From Pseudothermotoga sp. (GTDB taxonomy: Bacteria; Thermotogota; Thermotogae; Thermotogales; DSM-5069), in assembly GCA_025060105.1 (NCBI GenBank), contig JANXCS010000002.1, positions 186,001 through 250,000 on the forward strand: a stretch of 64,000 nucleotides of DNA. Direction: 5' to 3'. A program made the position numbers and the translations under genes. Positions 17,093 to 25,312 of this stretch are shown in pieces. The notes under the pieces are model-generated. The model had not been told where the DNA came from and did not search any database. It was given only the letters and a program-made list of their open reading frames with translations. How positions within the stretch are numbered: the first letter of the stretch is position 1; each line of letters starts with the position of its first letter.

Positions 17093-17604
17093 GTTTGATC
17101 AAACTGAATCTGATCTTCTTGAAACTTGGTTTCCTCTCTTTCGGAGGTGGATGGGCCATAGTTGGTATTCTCAAAAAAGAACTCATTTCAGCAGGATTCC
17201 TCACATCCACCGAGTTTGCAGAAATGGTTTCCATTGCGCAGATGACACCTGGACCCATCGCATTGAATTTGGCAACATACGTGGGCTACAAATATTTTGG
17301 CTTTTGGGGTGGATTTTTGAACACGTTTTTCTTTTTGCTAGCTCCAGCGATCACTATGATCTCCGTCTTTATGGTAGGTAAAAACGTGAGGCTGAACTCG
17401 GATAGATTGTCTCAAGCTCTCACGGGGTTCACGACGATCATGGTGTTAGTCACCTTGATCTCACTCGCTAATTCAAGGCTTACCGATCTGTGGTTTTTTC
17501 TAATTGCGATGACCGTGTTTGTGTGTTTGAACCGCTTCAAGATTCATCCTTTGATATTGATATTCACCGGGGGATTCATGGGCATTCTTCTGTACGCTCA
17601 CTGA
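17089..17604 (+). CDS. Chromate transporter (CHR) family, second short subunit
   Basis: I chose the GTG at 17089 because it overlaps the previous stop as GTGA and a GGGGAAGG site lies upstream. The 171-residue product has the CHR motifs F-G-G-G-W-A-I and T-P-G-P-I-A-L-N and several membrane segments. It should pair with the preceding half-size subunit in opposite membrane orientation. Its last 29 nt overlap the end of nadE on the other strand. No terminator is visible between them. Confidence 0.88.
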   Translation: MSLIKLNLIFLKLGFLSFGGGWAIVGILKKELISAGFLTSTEFAEMVSIAQMTPGPIALNLATYVGYKYFGFWGGFLNTFFFLLAPAITMISVFMVGKNVRLNSDRLSQALTGFTTIMVLVTLISLANSRLTDLWFFLIAMTVFVCLNRFKIHPLILIFTGGFMGILLYAH

Positions 17605-18454
17605 TTCTCACGTTACACATACTTCTTCGCTGTGCTGCAAAATATATTTCTCTAACACGCTTCAAAAGCTTTGGATCTTCATCGGATAAGTCCAAATTGT
17701 TTTCCATTTTCATGAGTATTCTATCCAAATCTCGATAGTTCAAACCCAAAATGAATTCATCAGTTAAACCAGGGATTAGATCCGGTGTGGGTGGTCTTTC
17801 TATTATCTCATTTAAAATGTTCATTTGTTTTGCCATCTCGATTACCTGAGTTTTGTACAAATGAGCTATTGGTTCAATATCCGCTGCACTGTCACCCCAC
17901 TTCACATACAACCCCGTCTTCAGCTCGGTTTTGTTCACACAACCCACCACAGCGTAGCCTCTTTTCTCGGCTTCGAAATAAAGCAAACACATTCTCATCC
18001 TGTGTTTTATTCTGTAATATGCAAGCCCTTTTCTGAAAACCTCGTTTCCCACGTCAAGTAAGTCATCTATGTAAGGATCTTTTGATAGACTCACCCACTT
18101 GCCCTTCACATAATTCTCTTGAACTCTGCGGGGGAAGATAAAAGAGGGTGGAAAGAGTCGATAAACACCTATCTTTCTGAGAATAGAACTCATCGAGATG
18201 ATTTTGTATTCAACATTCAATTGTCTACAAAGCATTTTCGCCAGTCGTACACTCTCTCTCGACGAGTCTCTTTCGGGCAATATCAAACCGAGCACCTTAT
18301 CGCTACCTAAAGCTTTTGAACATAACGTTAAGACCACAGCCGAATCGATGCCTCCACTCACACCCACAATCGCACCTTTATAGTTATTTCTTTCGATGAA
18401 GGTTCTTATGAAATCTTTCAACTCTTCAATGGTTTTTGTCACATCGAAGGGCAT
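17576..18454 (-). CDS. nadE: NAD+ synthase (ammonia-dependent type)
   Basis: The 292-residue enzyme has the PP-loop GVSGGIDSA (about residues 31-39), plus GCVNKTEL and the W-G-D-S-A-A-D-I-E-P motif that marks NAD synthases. There is no N-terminal nitrilase (glutaminase) domain, so it should use free ammonia to amidate nicotinic acid adenine dinucleotide. The start ATG lies inside the end of the RNase H gene (29-nt overlap), with a GGGGGAG site upstream. Confidence 0.94.
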   Translation of the reverse strand: MPFDVTKTIEELKDFIRTFIERNNYKGAIVGVSGGIDSAVVLTLCSKALGSDKVLGLILPERDSSRESVRLAKMLCRQLNVEYKIISMSSILRKIGVYRLFPPSFIFPRRVQENYVKGKWVSLSKDPYIDDLLDVGNEVFRKGLAYYRIKHRMRMCLLYFEAEKRGYAVVGCVNKTELKTGLYVKWGDSAADIEPIAHLYKTQVIEMAKQMNILNEIIERPPTPDLIPGLTDEFILGLNYRDLDRILMKMENNLDLSDEDPKLLKRVREIYFAAQRRSMCNVRISERTEECP

Positions 18455-19076
18455 TCATCATCTCCCCCAGGTTCCACACAACGTTTTGGTTCTTTCTAAC
18501 TGCTAATTTCGCTAGTTTATCCGCTCTTTCGTTGCAAACATCCTTAGAATGAGCCTTAACTTTTTCAAACTCAATGCGAAGACCATTCGCCTCAGCTTGA
18601 TTGATAAAATTTTTGTACAAAACAGTCATGGGATGTTTTGCATCGTACTCACCACTGATCCATTTGTTGAGATTCTCAAAATCGTGTTTCACAACGAGGT
18701 GTTTTACCCGATTCCGAAGAGCATAATCGATCGCAAAAAGAACTGACAAAATTTCTGATGCTACATTCCTCAATTTAACGAGATTCTGATCGTCCGTCCA
18801 AAAATAAAATTCGTGCATCCCATTTCCATCACAGATCACTATCCCTGATCCACATATACCATTTCTGTAACTCCCATCCACGCAAGCAACGATGGCTTTT
18901 GCCAAAGATTTGGAACACTGCTGAGACTCACCAGACAGATATGCAACAGCTTCCTCTCTAGAGGAAAACGAACGATACTCTGCCCTTGAATAACCTTCTA
19001 CCTGTTGCTTTGCAATCTCCCAATCTTCGTACACACCTGGTAGTCTACCCTTTTTAACTGCGTAGTATCTAGCCAA
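18426..19076 (-). CDS. rnhA: RNase H1-type ribonuclease with N-terminal viroplasmin domain
   Basis: I chose the TTG at 19076 because a GAGGTGAG site lies 8 nt upstream and the product then begins ARYYAVKKGR, the usual start of the hybrid-binding (viroplasmin) domain. The RNase H domain follows, with VDGSYRN (catalytic Asp, about residue 67), S-E-I-L (Glu), K-H-D-F (Asp) and a final E-R-A-D. It degrades RNA in RNA-DNA hybrids. The length of 216 residues is normal for this two-domain form. It lies between the DUF368 gene and nadE. Confidence 0.9.
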   Translation of the reverse strand: MARYYAVKKGRLPGVYEDWEIAKQQVEGYSRAEYRSFSSREEAVAYLSGESQQCSKSLAKAIVACVDGSYRNGICGSGIVICDGNGMHEFYFWTDDQNLVKLRNVASEILSVLFAIDYALRNRVKHLVVKHDFENLNKWISGEYDAKHPMTVLYKNFINQAEANGLRIEFEKVKAHSKDVCNERADKLAKLAVRKNQNVVWNLGEMMNALRCDKNH

Positions 19077-19083
19077 GAGCTTC

Positions 19084-19866
19084 TCACCTCGCCGAAGCGT
19101 GTGAACTTTGCGAAAACTTGAAAGATATGTACCCAAAAATCGTAATCATTAGAAGAATGAAGATCAGCTTAGTAAAGCCTAAGCTTTCTTTCGTGAATGG
19201 TTCAATTTTGAGTAACGATGCGATGATTAAACCGAAGGTAAAACTTTTCGTTTGCTTTGGAAACTCTTCGCTTAACCAGTTCATGATCAAGGACATCACC
19301 GCTATACCAGCTATAACTCCAACACCAAAAGGAATAATTATCGAGAATTCTATTCTCGCGACAGCACTGACAATGTCATCGTAGATGCCAAAGATCAGGA
19401 GCACTAAAGAACCACTCAAGCCTGGCAGGATCATCGCACATGCAGCAACAAAGCCGCTCAGTATTAGATATGTTCCTGAAAGGCGAACAGCACGAGATGT
19501 CAGCTCCAGAGTTATCATGAGGAGTATCCCTGAAACAAAATAAAGTAGCTTGAGCTTTTCTATTTCTTTATAAAGCTTCGGTATCGAACCCAAAACAAGG
19601 CCGAAGAAGGTAGAGTAAGCCAGTGCAGGAAATCTCGCAAGAAGGAAGCTCATTCCAGCAGAACCAATGAATATCGCAGTGATTATACCTATTCCAATTG
19701 TTAACATAAACAATGAATCTTCCCTTTTGAGCTTGAATTTGACAAGCTTTGAAATTGAAGCGATCAGTTCATCGTAAACTCCAAGTATAACAGCCATGGT
19801 GGCGCCACTTATACCAGGAACAAGATTGGCGAGACCTATGAGCAAGCCTCTGATGACGTTCATCAT
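19084..19866 (-). CDS. DUF368 family membrane protein, probable undecaprenyl-phosphate translocase
   Basis: The 260-residue polytopic protein has the family's repeated motifs L-V-P-G-I-S-G-A-T (about residues 16-24) and I-L-P-G-L-S-G-S (about 143-150) in two inverted halves, with about eight hydrophobic segments. DUF368 proteins (PopT type) were shown in other bacteria to return undecaprenyl phosphate to the inner face of the membrane, recycling the lipid carrier for cell-wall synthesis. That role is carried over here by family only. Confidence 0.88.
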   Translation of the reverse strand: MMNVIRGLLIGLANLVPGISGATMAVILGVYDELIASISKLVKFKLKREDSLFMLTIGIGIITAIFIGSAGMSFLLARFPALAYSTFFGLVLGSIPKLYKEIEKLKLLYFVSGILLMITLELTSRAVRLSGTYLILSGFVAACAMILPGLSGSLVLLIFGIYDDIVSAVARIEFSIIIPFGVGVIAGIAVMSLIMNWLSEEFPKQTKSFTFGLIIASLLKIEPFTKESLGFTKLIFILLMITIFGYISFKFSQSSHASAR

Positions 19867-19879
19867 AGGGAGTCCCCCT

Positions 19880-20563
19880 TCAACCGTACATGTGTGTCAA
19901 TATGGTCTTTTCGAGTTCAAGAAAGGAAGGATCGAAGAAATCTATCTTCCGTTCTAAGTCCACTCGGTAAACGAATCTGGCAGGCCTTCCGCACATAACG
20001 TATACACGCTTTGCTAAGCTGAGAGCTTCTCTGATATCGTGAGTAACGAGCACATAACTGATCCCGATACTCGCCAGTAAGAGAGAAAGATCCTCCATAA
20101 GCCTCATTTTTGTTGGCGTGTCCAAGCTTCTGAACGGCTCATCAAGTAACAATAAATCTGGTTCCACCACCAGAGCTCTTGCCAGATTCAACCTTTGTCT
20201 CATGCCTCCACTGAGCTGTCCAGGTTTGTAGTGCTCAAATCCTGAAAGACCAACTTTTTGAAGTATCCGATGTACTTTCATCTCGTTGTCACACACGAAA
20301 GCAACATTCCTGTAAGCCGTTCGCCAGGGGATTAAGCGATCCTCTTGAAAAACGAACCCAAGACGTTTGTAGAACCTCCTCACATTCCCAGAATCTGGTT
20401 CTTCCAAACCAGCTATGATCCTCAACAAAGTAGTCTTACCACATCCTGAAGGTCCAACTATTGCCACTGCTTCCGATTCGAAGATTTGAAGATCGATCCC
20501 ACCGAGAACAGGCAAATTTCCGTAATTTTTGAAAACACCGTTGACCTCAAGAATGCACCTCAA
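19880..20563 (-). CDS. ABC transporter ATP-binding protein, SsuB/TauB type
   Basis: The 227-residue ATPase has Walker A GPSGCGKTT (about residues 37-45), the signature LSGGMRQR (about 121-128), Walker B LLLLDEP and the switch His in V-T-H-D. It starts at a TTG after a GGGAGAG site and overlaps the permease gene by 17 nt. It energises the SsuABC-type importer encoded here. Confidence 0.93.
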   Translation of the reverse strand: MRCILEVNGVFKNYGNLPVLGGIDLQIFESEAVAIVGPSGCGKTTLLRIIAGLEEPDSGNVRRFYKRLGFVFQEDRLIPWRTAYRNVAFVCDNEMKVHRILQKVGLSGFEHYKPGQLSGGMRQRLNLARALVVEPDLLLLDEPFRSLDTPTKMRLMEDLSLLLASIGISYVLVTHDIREALSLAKRVYVMCGRPARFVYRVDLERKIDFFDPSFLELEKTILTHMYG

Positions 20564-21299
20564 AAAAATCTCTCTCCCAGAGAATCGAGAACAAACCCTC
20601 TAGAATCAAACCAAATATCACAGCGACTATAGTGCATGCGAAAACTTCAACCGTGTTCACATAGAATTTAGCTTGCATGATTCTTACCCCTAGTCCTGTT
20701 TCACCTATGAGGTATTCTGCCACAATGGCCACCTTCCACATGGTTCCAATACTCAGTTTAATAGATGAAACCAAGAATGGCCAGATTGATCCAAGATAAA
20801 TTTCTTTTAGAATCCTGCGAACTGGAACTGAATAGATTCTCGCCATTTCTAAGAGTTTCTTATCCACAACTCTTACTCCTTCACAAACGTTGAATGTAAC
20901 AACTGGTAACAGGGATACAAAAACTATGAACACCACTCCCCGCCAACCAATTCCCCAAGCGAGTATCACAGTTGATAGCCAAGAAACGATTGGAACTGAC
21001 CTGATCACCATGTTCAACGGTTGTAGAAACACATAAGTTCTCTCAGAAAGACCCATGAGGAATCCGAGCATTGTACCTATGACTAGCGAAATCCCCATAC
21101 CTAGAAAAGCTCGAAGAAACGTAGAACCAATAGAAGTAAGTAACCTTCCCTCAAGAAGCAAACGAAAAGTATAGATCAAAACTTTTTCAGGACCAGGAAA
21201 AATGAGGTCCGATCCCACAAACTTTGACACGAAAAACCACAGAGCAAAAAGAAGAAATACTCCGAGGAACAGAAAACTAAAACGTGAAGAATTTCTCAT
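20547..21299 (-). CDS. ABC transporter permease, SsuC/TauC type
   Basis: The 250-residue protein has about six membrane segments and the cytoplasmic coupling (EAA) region near residues 155-185 (V-D-K-K-L-L-E-M-A-R-I-Y-S-V-P). This is typical of permeases for sulfonates, nitrate, taurine or thiamine precursors. It overlaps the substrate-binding protein gene by 23 nt. The substrate cannot be read from the permease. Confidence 0.92.
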   Translation of the reverse strand: MRNSSRFSFLFLGVFLLFALWFFVSKFVGSDLIFPGPEKVLIYTFRLLLEGRLLTSIGSTFLRAFLGMGISLVIGTMLGFLMGLSERTYVFLQPLNMVIRSVPIVSWLSTVILAWGIGWRGVVFIVFVSLLPVVTFNVCEGVRVVDKKLLEMARIYSVPVRRILKEIYLGSIWPFLVSSIKLSIGTMWKVAIVAEYLIGETGLGVRIMQAKFYVNTVEVFACTIVAVIFGLILEGLFSILWERDFFEVHS

Positions 21300-22191
21300 C
21301 AGGTAAGGAAGGCATGACGCTCGGATCTACTTGTTGTGTGATGCTCAAATAGTGAATCACTTCTGAAACTATCTCACTCGCGGGTCTGTACTCGTACAGA
21401 GTCCTAGTCAAGGATTCTTCCACAACTTCAACCGGTATACCTCCAAGATGTGGTGAAGATAAAGCAGCTGCCTCACGTGTGTTCTCCACGGCGTACTTGA
21501 GAGATTTCTCAACAGCTGTGAGTGTCTTATGGAGCGTTTCTTTATCCAGCACTCTTACAATGAATACACCTGTTATAGGGACTCTTGCAGGTAATCCTGT
21601 GTGTTCAGACCAGAGCTGTTGCAAATCGTAAGCAATACTAGCTTTGGCCTGCCTCATGGCTAGTGTCACGTAAGGTTCAGGAAGTACAGCGATTTTGATC
21701 TTTCCAGCGCTCATGAGTGATACGATTTCTGGAGGTGTGGCGTATCTTATTTTCACATCGTTGTCTGGCTTCAAGCCGATGCGTTCAAACAAGTATCTGA
21801 TCAGCACATCACCGGTTTGTCCCTTTCCTTGGGGTGTATAAACCTCCTGGCCTACCAGATCTTTCAAATCTACTTTTCCGAGATCTTTCGTGACTATGTA
21901 GAAACCACTCCACATGATGACCGCGGCGAGCTTGAGGTCAAGCCCTCTACTGTATAGAGACGCTCCTATAGAAACTGGCAAGACTATTAGATCAACATTC
22001 TTTGCCACAATCTGAGCATTCACCTGGTCGAGTGTTCTCCAGAAATCGATCTTGATCTCCACATCACCGCTGACTTTCTTCCCAAGCAAACCGGAAAAGG
22101 CAACTACTGTTGGACCAACGGGTATCGATATACTGACAGCGAAGCTGAGAACGGATAAGACTATGAATATGAGAATGAAAAACCTTCTCAT
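21277..22191 (-). CDS. ABC transporter substrate-binding protein, SsuA/NMT1-like
   Basis: I chose the ATG at 22191 because GAGGGTGAG precedes it and the product then opens with a clean signal peptide (M-R-R-F-F-I-L-I-F-I-V-L-S-V-L-S). The mature 285-residue protein follows the periplasmic-binding type II fold of SsuA/ThiY proteins. No lipobox is seen. The ligand is unknown; taurine, sulfonate, riboflavin or pyrimidine-like ligands are all possible for the family. The gene starts about 13 nt after a terminator hairpin that follows the hydrogenase gene. Confidence 0.85.
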   Translation of the reverse strand: MRRFFILIFIVLSVLSFAVSISIPVGPTVVAFSGLLGKKVSGDVEIKIDFWRTLDQVNAQIVAKNVDLIVLPVSIGASLYSRGLDLKLAAVIMWSGFYIVTKDLGKVDLKDLVGQEVYTPQGKGQTGDVLIRYLFERIGLKPDNDVKIRYATPPEIVSLMSAGKIKIAVLPEPYVTLAMRQAKASIAYDLQQLWSEHTGLPARVPITGVFIVRVLDKETLHKTLTAVEKSLKYAVENTREAAALSSPHLGGIPVEVVEESLTRTLYEYRPASEIVSEVIHYLSITQQVDPSVMPSLPDEKFFTF

Positions 22192-22203
22192 AGTCTCACC
22201 CTC

Positions 22204-22237
22204 TTCAAAAAGAGGCGAGGAAATGATCCTCGCCTCT
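22204..22237 (-). terminator. Intrinsic terminator after the hydrogenase gene
   Basis: An 11-bp perfect stem (22211-22221 paired with 22227-22237) with a 5-nt loop is followed on the minus strand by a run of about five T. It lies between the hydrogenase stop (22257) and the transporter start (22191). There is no room for a promoter after it, so the transporter genes must be read through it or from a promoter inside the hydrogenase gene. Confidence 0.8.
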
Positions 22238-22256
22238 CTATCATGTTCACCATTTT

Positions 22257-24005
22257 TCAAACCTCCATCGCGGTCAACGAAACTTTCTTCCTGGATCTGT
22301 CCACGTAGGTTGTATGGAGCAATTTGTGGGACACATGACTCAGCGGATGTTCAAGGAATTCTTCGTAGAGTTTCTTTATAGACGGGTTCTCGTGAGATTT
22401 TCTCAGCACACTTTTTTCATCTATAGTGTAAATGGCTTCCATTCGCTTCACCAAGACATCTTTGTCTAAGCTCTTCGGCTGACCTCCTCCGCCAATGCAA
22501 CCACCAGGACACGCCATGATTTCGATGAAGTCATAATAAACTTCACCTTTAATGATTTTGTCGAGCAACTTTCTCACATTAGCACCACCATGAGCGATCG
22601 CAACTCTTAGTTGCTTCCCGTCGAAATCGATAGTGGCTTCCCTGACACCACCCAGCCCCCTCACAGAAGCGAATTCAATCTTTGAGAGAGATTTACCAAG
22701 CCCAAGTTCGTATGCGGTTCTGAGAGCTGCTTCCATCACCCCACCAGTGACACCGAATATGGCCGCAGCTCCCGTGGATTCTCCGAGTGGATCGTCGTAG
22801 TTCTCTTCTGGAAGCGATGCATAAGGGATCTTCCGCATCTTTATGAGTTTTCCAAGCTCACGTGTCGTCAGTACAACATCTACAGCTGGCAAGTTACCGA
22901 CCATATGTTGAGGCCTAATGATGTCATCTTTCTTTGCTGTACAAGGCATGATGGAAACGACGAAGATCTTCTCCGGTGAAACGTTTATTTTCTTCGCAAA
23001 GTACGATTTTATCACTGAACCTAGCATTTGATGCGGTGATTTCGCGCTGGACAGGTTTTTCAAAAACTGTGGATAGAGTTTTTCTGCGAGGTTTACCCAT
23101 GCTGGGCAACAAGAGGTAAACATAGGGAAAGGTCCACCCTTTTTGAGTCTCTCCAAGAACTCAGACCCTTCTTCCATGATGGTCAAGTCCGCAGCGAAGT
23201 TTGTGTCAAAAACGTAATCGAAGCCGAGTCTCCTCAGAGCCGCAACCATCTTCCCAGTGGAGATACTTCCGGCTTCCATACCGAACTCTTCACCGAGGGC
23301 CACGCGTGTAGCTGGTGCTGTTTGAACTACCAATACTTTGTCATGTTTTTCAAGTTCTTCTATAACTCTTCTGATGTTGACGTTCTCCGTGATAGCACCT
23401 ACTGGACAAAAAGCAGAACATTGGCCACAACTTATGCAATCCGTTTCATAAAGAGGCATTTCAAAAGCTGTTTGCGGGAGCGCTTCGTAACCACGGTCGA
23501 CCATGGAATAAATGTCCATGCCCTGAAGTTCAGAACATGCCCTGACACATCTGCCACAAACCACACACTTCTCCAAATCTCTTACTACTGCCGGAGAGCT
23601 CAGATCCACACTTTCCGATCTTATTTCACTTGGAAAAATGTCTTTCACGTCGTACAGATATATTAGATCTTGAAACTCACACTTACCGTTGGAGTAACAT
23701 GTCATGCAATCTTTTGGATGTCGAGACAGCAAAAGTGCCAGGTTGAATTTCACTGCGTTCATGACACGTGATGTGTTCGTTCGAACTTTCATTCCATCTT
23801 GAACTTTCGTCACACAAGCTGGTTGCAAATTCCTTGCTCCTTCAACTTCGATGACACAAACACGGCAAGCACCAGTTGGTTCAAGCCGTGGGTGATTGCA
23901 GAGCGTGGGCACATATATACCAGTCTGATTGCATGCCTCCAGAATCGTTATTCCAGCTGGTACTTCGTACGTTTTCCCGTTGATCTCGATCTTCACATTG
24001 GCCAC
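22257..24005 (-). CDS. [FeFe]-hydrogenase, large single-subunit type
   Basis: The protein of about 582 residues has an N-terminal [2Fe-2S] domain (C-x10-C-x2-C-x12-C pattern, residues 32-63), a His/Cys [4Fe-4S] segment (H-x3-C-x2-C-x5-C) and two [4Fe-4S] ferredoxin motifs (about 146-210). The H-cluster domain carries TSCCPAW, MPCTAKK and M-A-C-P-G-G-C-I-G-G-G-G-Q-P, and a small-subunit-like tail ends it. Conserved Glu and Ser residues of the known proton path are present (T-I-M-E-E-G-S-E, S-A-K-S-P). In the second motif the usual Glu is Asp (K-K-D-D-I). No HydB/HydC genes lie nearby. I prefer the GTG at 24005 to the TTG at 24011 because of the GGGAGG spacing. Confidence 0.93.
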   Translation of the reverse strand: MANVKIEINGKTYEVPAGITILEACNQTGIYVPTLCNHPRLEPTGACRVCVIEVEGARNLQPACVTKVQDGMKVRTNTSRVMNAVKFNLALLLSRHPKDCMTCYSNGKCEFQDLIYLYDVKDIFPSEIRSESVDLSSPAVVRDLEKCVVCGRCVRACSELQGMDIYSMVDRGYEALPQTAFEMPLYETDCISCGQCSAFCPVGAITENVNIRRVIEELEKHDKVLVVQTAPATRVALGEEFGMEAGSISTGKMVAALRRLGFDYVFDTNFAADLTIMEEGSEFLERLKKGGPFPMFTSCCPAWVNLAEKLYPQFLKNLSSAKSPHQMLGSVIKSYFAKKINVSPEKIFVVSIMPCTAKKDDIIRPQHMVGNLPAVDVVLTTRELGKLIKMRKIPYASLPEENYDDPLGESTGAAAIFGVTGGVMEAALRTAYELGLGKSLSKIEFASVRGLGGVREATIDFDGKQLRVAIAHGGANVRKLLDKIIKGEVYYDFIEIMACPGGCIGGGGQPKSLDKDVLVKRMEAIYTIDEKSVLRKSHENPSIKKLYEEFLEHPLSHVSHKLLHTTYVDRSRKKVSLTAMEV

Positions 24006-24047
24006 CTTCAACCCTCCCCTTCTGCTGCGTTGACTGACTCCAATTTT

Positions 24048-24056
24048 ATTCTATCA
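24048..24056 (-). promoter_or_regulatory. Candidate extended -10 promoter of the hydrogenase gene
   Basis: TGATAGAAT on the minus strand (24056..24048) is a TG-A-TAGAAT extended -10 box at the end of rplT, about 40 nt before the hydrogenase start. No good -35 is seen. The same TGA-TAxxAT form recurs at other promoters in this window. Confidence 0.4.
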
Positions 24057-24062
24057 CAAAAT

Positions 24063-24434
24063 TTATTGTGCTGTGACTTTTTTCTCTAAGTGTTTTTTGG
24101 CGAGCTCCACATAAAGTGCGAAGGCATTCGGATCATTGACAGCAAGCTCAGACAACATTTTCCTGTTGATGTTTACATTGGCGAGCCTCAGACCATGAAT
24201 CAATTCACTGTACTTCAAACCATGTTGCCTGGCGGCGATGTTTATTCTGGTAATCCAAACGCTTCTGAAATCTCTCTTTTTTATCTTCCTCCCAGCAAAC
24301 GAATACCACTTAGCTCTCACGTAGTGCTGCTTGGCAAGCTTATACCTTCTACTGATTGCCCCTCTAAAGCCTTTAGCGGCCTTCAATATTTTTTTCCTCT
24401 TTTTCCGTGCGTGCAAAGACCGTTTGACTCTCAT
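24063..24434 (-). CDS. rplT: 50S ribosomal protein L20
   Basis: The 123-residue, very basic protein starts MRVKRSLHARKKRKKILK and contains the family motif Y-V-R-A-K-W-Y-S-F-A-G-R-K, then R-S-V-W-I-T-R-I-N-I-A-A-R. It is needed early in 50S assembly. In other bacteria L20 also represses its own infC-rpmI-rplT operon. It is the last gene of that operon here, 15 nt after rpmI, with a GAGAGGAGG site. Confidence 0.97.
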   Translation of the reverse strand: MRVKRSLHARKKRKKILKAAKGFRGAISRRYKLAKQHYVRAKWYSFAGRKIKKRDFRSVWITRINIAARQHGLKYSELIHGLRLANVNINRKMLSELAVNDPNAFALYVELAKKHLEKKVTAQ

Positions 24435-24449
24435 AGTCCGCCTCCTCTC

Positions 24450-24650
24450 TCAAACTCCGAGAAGTCTTTTGATCCTTTTGGCATCACCTTTGTGGAGAAC
24501 ATCTTTCTTTCTCAATTCGCGCAAAGTGGACCTCCTTCTCTTCCCAGTGGTGTGCCTTGTTCTCGCATGATTGAACAGGATCTTTCCACTTTTAGTAACC
24601 CTAAATCTCTTGGCAGCTGTTTTACTCGTCTTCATTTTGTTTTTAGCCAT
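24450..24650 (-). CDS. rpmI: 50S ribosomal protein L35
   Basis: I chose the ATG at 24650 because GAGGAGG lies upstream and the product then begins MAKNKMKTSKTAAKRF, the usual L35 start. The 66-residue basic protein ends K-R-I-K-R-L-L-G-V. It lies between infC and rplT in the standard operon order. Confidence 0.96.
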   Translation of the reverse strand: MAKNKMKTSKTAAKRFRVTKSGKILFNHARTRHTTGKRRRSTLRELRKKDVLHKGDAKRIKRLLGV

Positions 24651-24664
24651 CTCTTCAAACCTCC

Positions 24665-25183
24665 TCAATTTTCCTTCGGCTTGATCTGCATCCACATATC
24701 TTTACCTTCCAATTTTGGTTCCACTTCAACTGAACCTATGTCGCTTACGTCCTGAGCAATTCTTTTCAATATTTCTTCGCCTTTTTCAGCGAAGGCGATT
24801 TCTCTCCCCCTGAACATCACAGTTACTTTAACCTTGTCTCCTTCTTCCAGAAACCTCCGGATGTGTCTTAATTTTGTCATATAATCGTGTTCATCGATCT
24901 TCACTCTGAACTTCATTTGCTTTACCTCTTGCACTTTCTGCTTCTTTTTGGCTTCTTTCTGCTTTTTAGCAAGCTGATACATGTACTTACCGAAATCCAT
25001 GATCTTCGCCACTGGTGGATCGGTGTTGGGTGATACCAAAACTAGGTCCAATCCTTCTTTTTTCGCAAGTTCTATGGCTTTGTAAGTTGGAAGAACACCT
25101 ATCTGTTTCCCATCTTGTCCAACTACTCTGACTTTCGGTACCTTTATCTGCTCGTTTTTCAAGAAAATCTGTTCTTTCTCGAT
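24665..25183 (-). CDS. infC: Translation initiation factor IF-3, starting at a rare ATC codon
   Basis: I chose the ATC at 25183..25181 as the start. An AAGGAGGT site lies 8 nt upstream, the next residues (E-K-E-Q-I-F-L-K-N-E-Q-I) match the IF-3 N-terminus, and no ATG, GTG or TTG is placed correctly. The 172-residue product has the N-domain (N-E-Q-I-K-V-P-K-V-R-V-V-G), a Lys-rich linker and the C-domain with F-R-V-K-I-D-E-H-D-Y-M-T-K. In E. coli infC also uses a rare start (AUU), which lets IF-3 limit its own synthesis; the same control is likely here. A leader terminator lies just upstream. Confidence 0.93.
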   Translation of the reverse strand: MEKEQIFLKNEQIKVPKVRVVGQDGKQIGVLPTYKAIELAKKEGLDLVLVSPNTDPPVAKIMDFGKYMYQLAKKQKEAKKKQKVQEVKQMKFRVKIDEHDYMTKLRHIRRFLEEGDKVKVTVMFRGREIAFAEKGEEILKRIAQDVSDIGSVEVEPKLEGKDMWMQIKPKEN

Positions 25184-25202
25184 GTTCTCTACCTCCTTAA
25201 GC

Positions 25203-25223
25203 AAAAAAGCGGGCAAAGCCCGC
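25203..25223 (-). terminator. Terminator or attenuator in the infC leader
   Basis: On the minus strand GCGGGC-TTT-GCCCGC is followed by six T (25208..25203). It lies between tRNA-Lys and the infC ribosome site, which begins only about 5 nt later. It could end the tRNA transcript or act as an attenuator for infC-rpmI-rplT. No separate promoter for infC can be placed downstream of it. Confidence 0.7.
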
Positions 25224-25312
25224 CTCCCAGTTATCCACTTAGAGTAAAAAATCCCTTCGACCCCTTTGACTCTCGGTCTGGGGGTGGGAAGCAAGGCTTC
25301 CACTTCTGATCC

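Noticed and set aside
16547-17604. Frameshifted single chromate transporter
   Set aside because: Each half carries its own CHR motif and its own start with a ribosome site; short two-gene CHR transporters are a known form.
24055-24075. Terminator after rplT (CACAA/TTGTG)
   Set aside because: The stem has five weak pairs and is not followed by a T-run on the minus strand.
25150-25165. TTG inside the infC N-terminus as start codon
   Set aside because: It would cut conserved residues and is far from the AAGGAGGT site, which is well spaced for the ATC.
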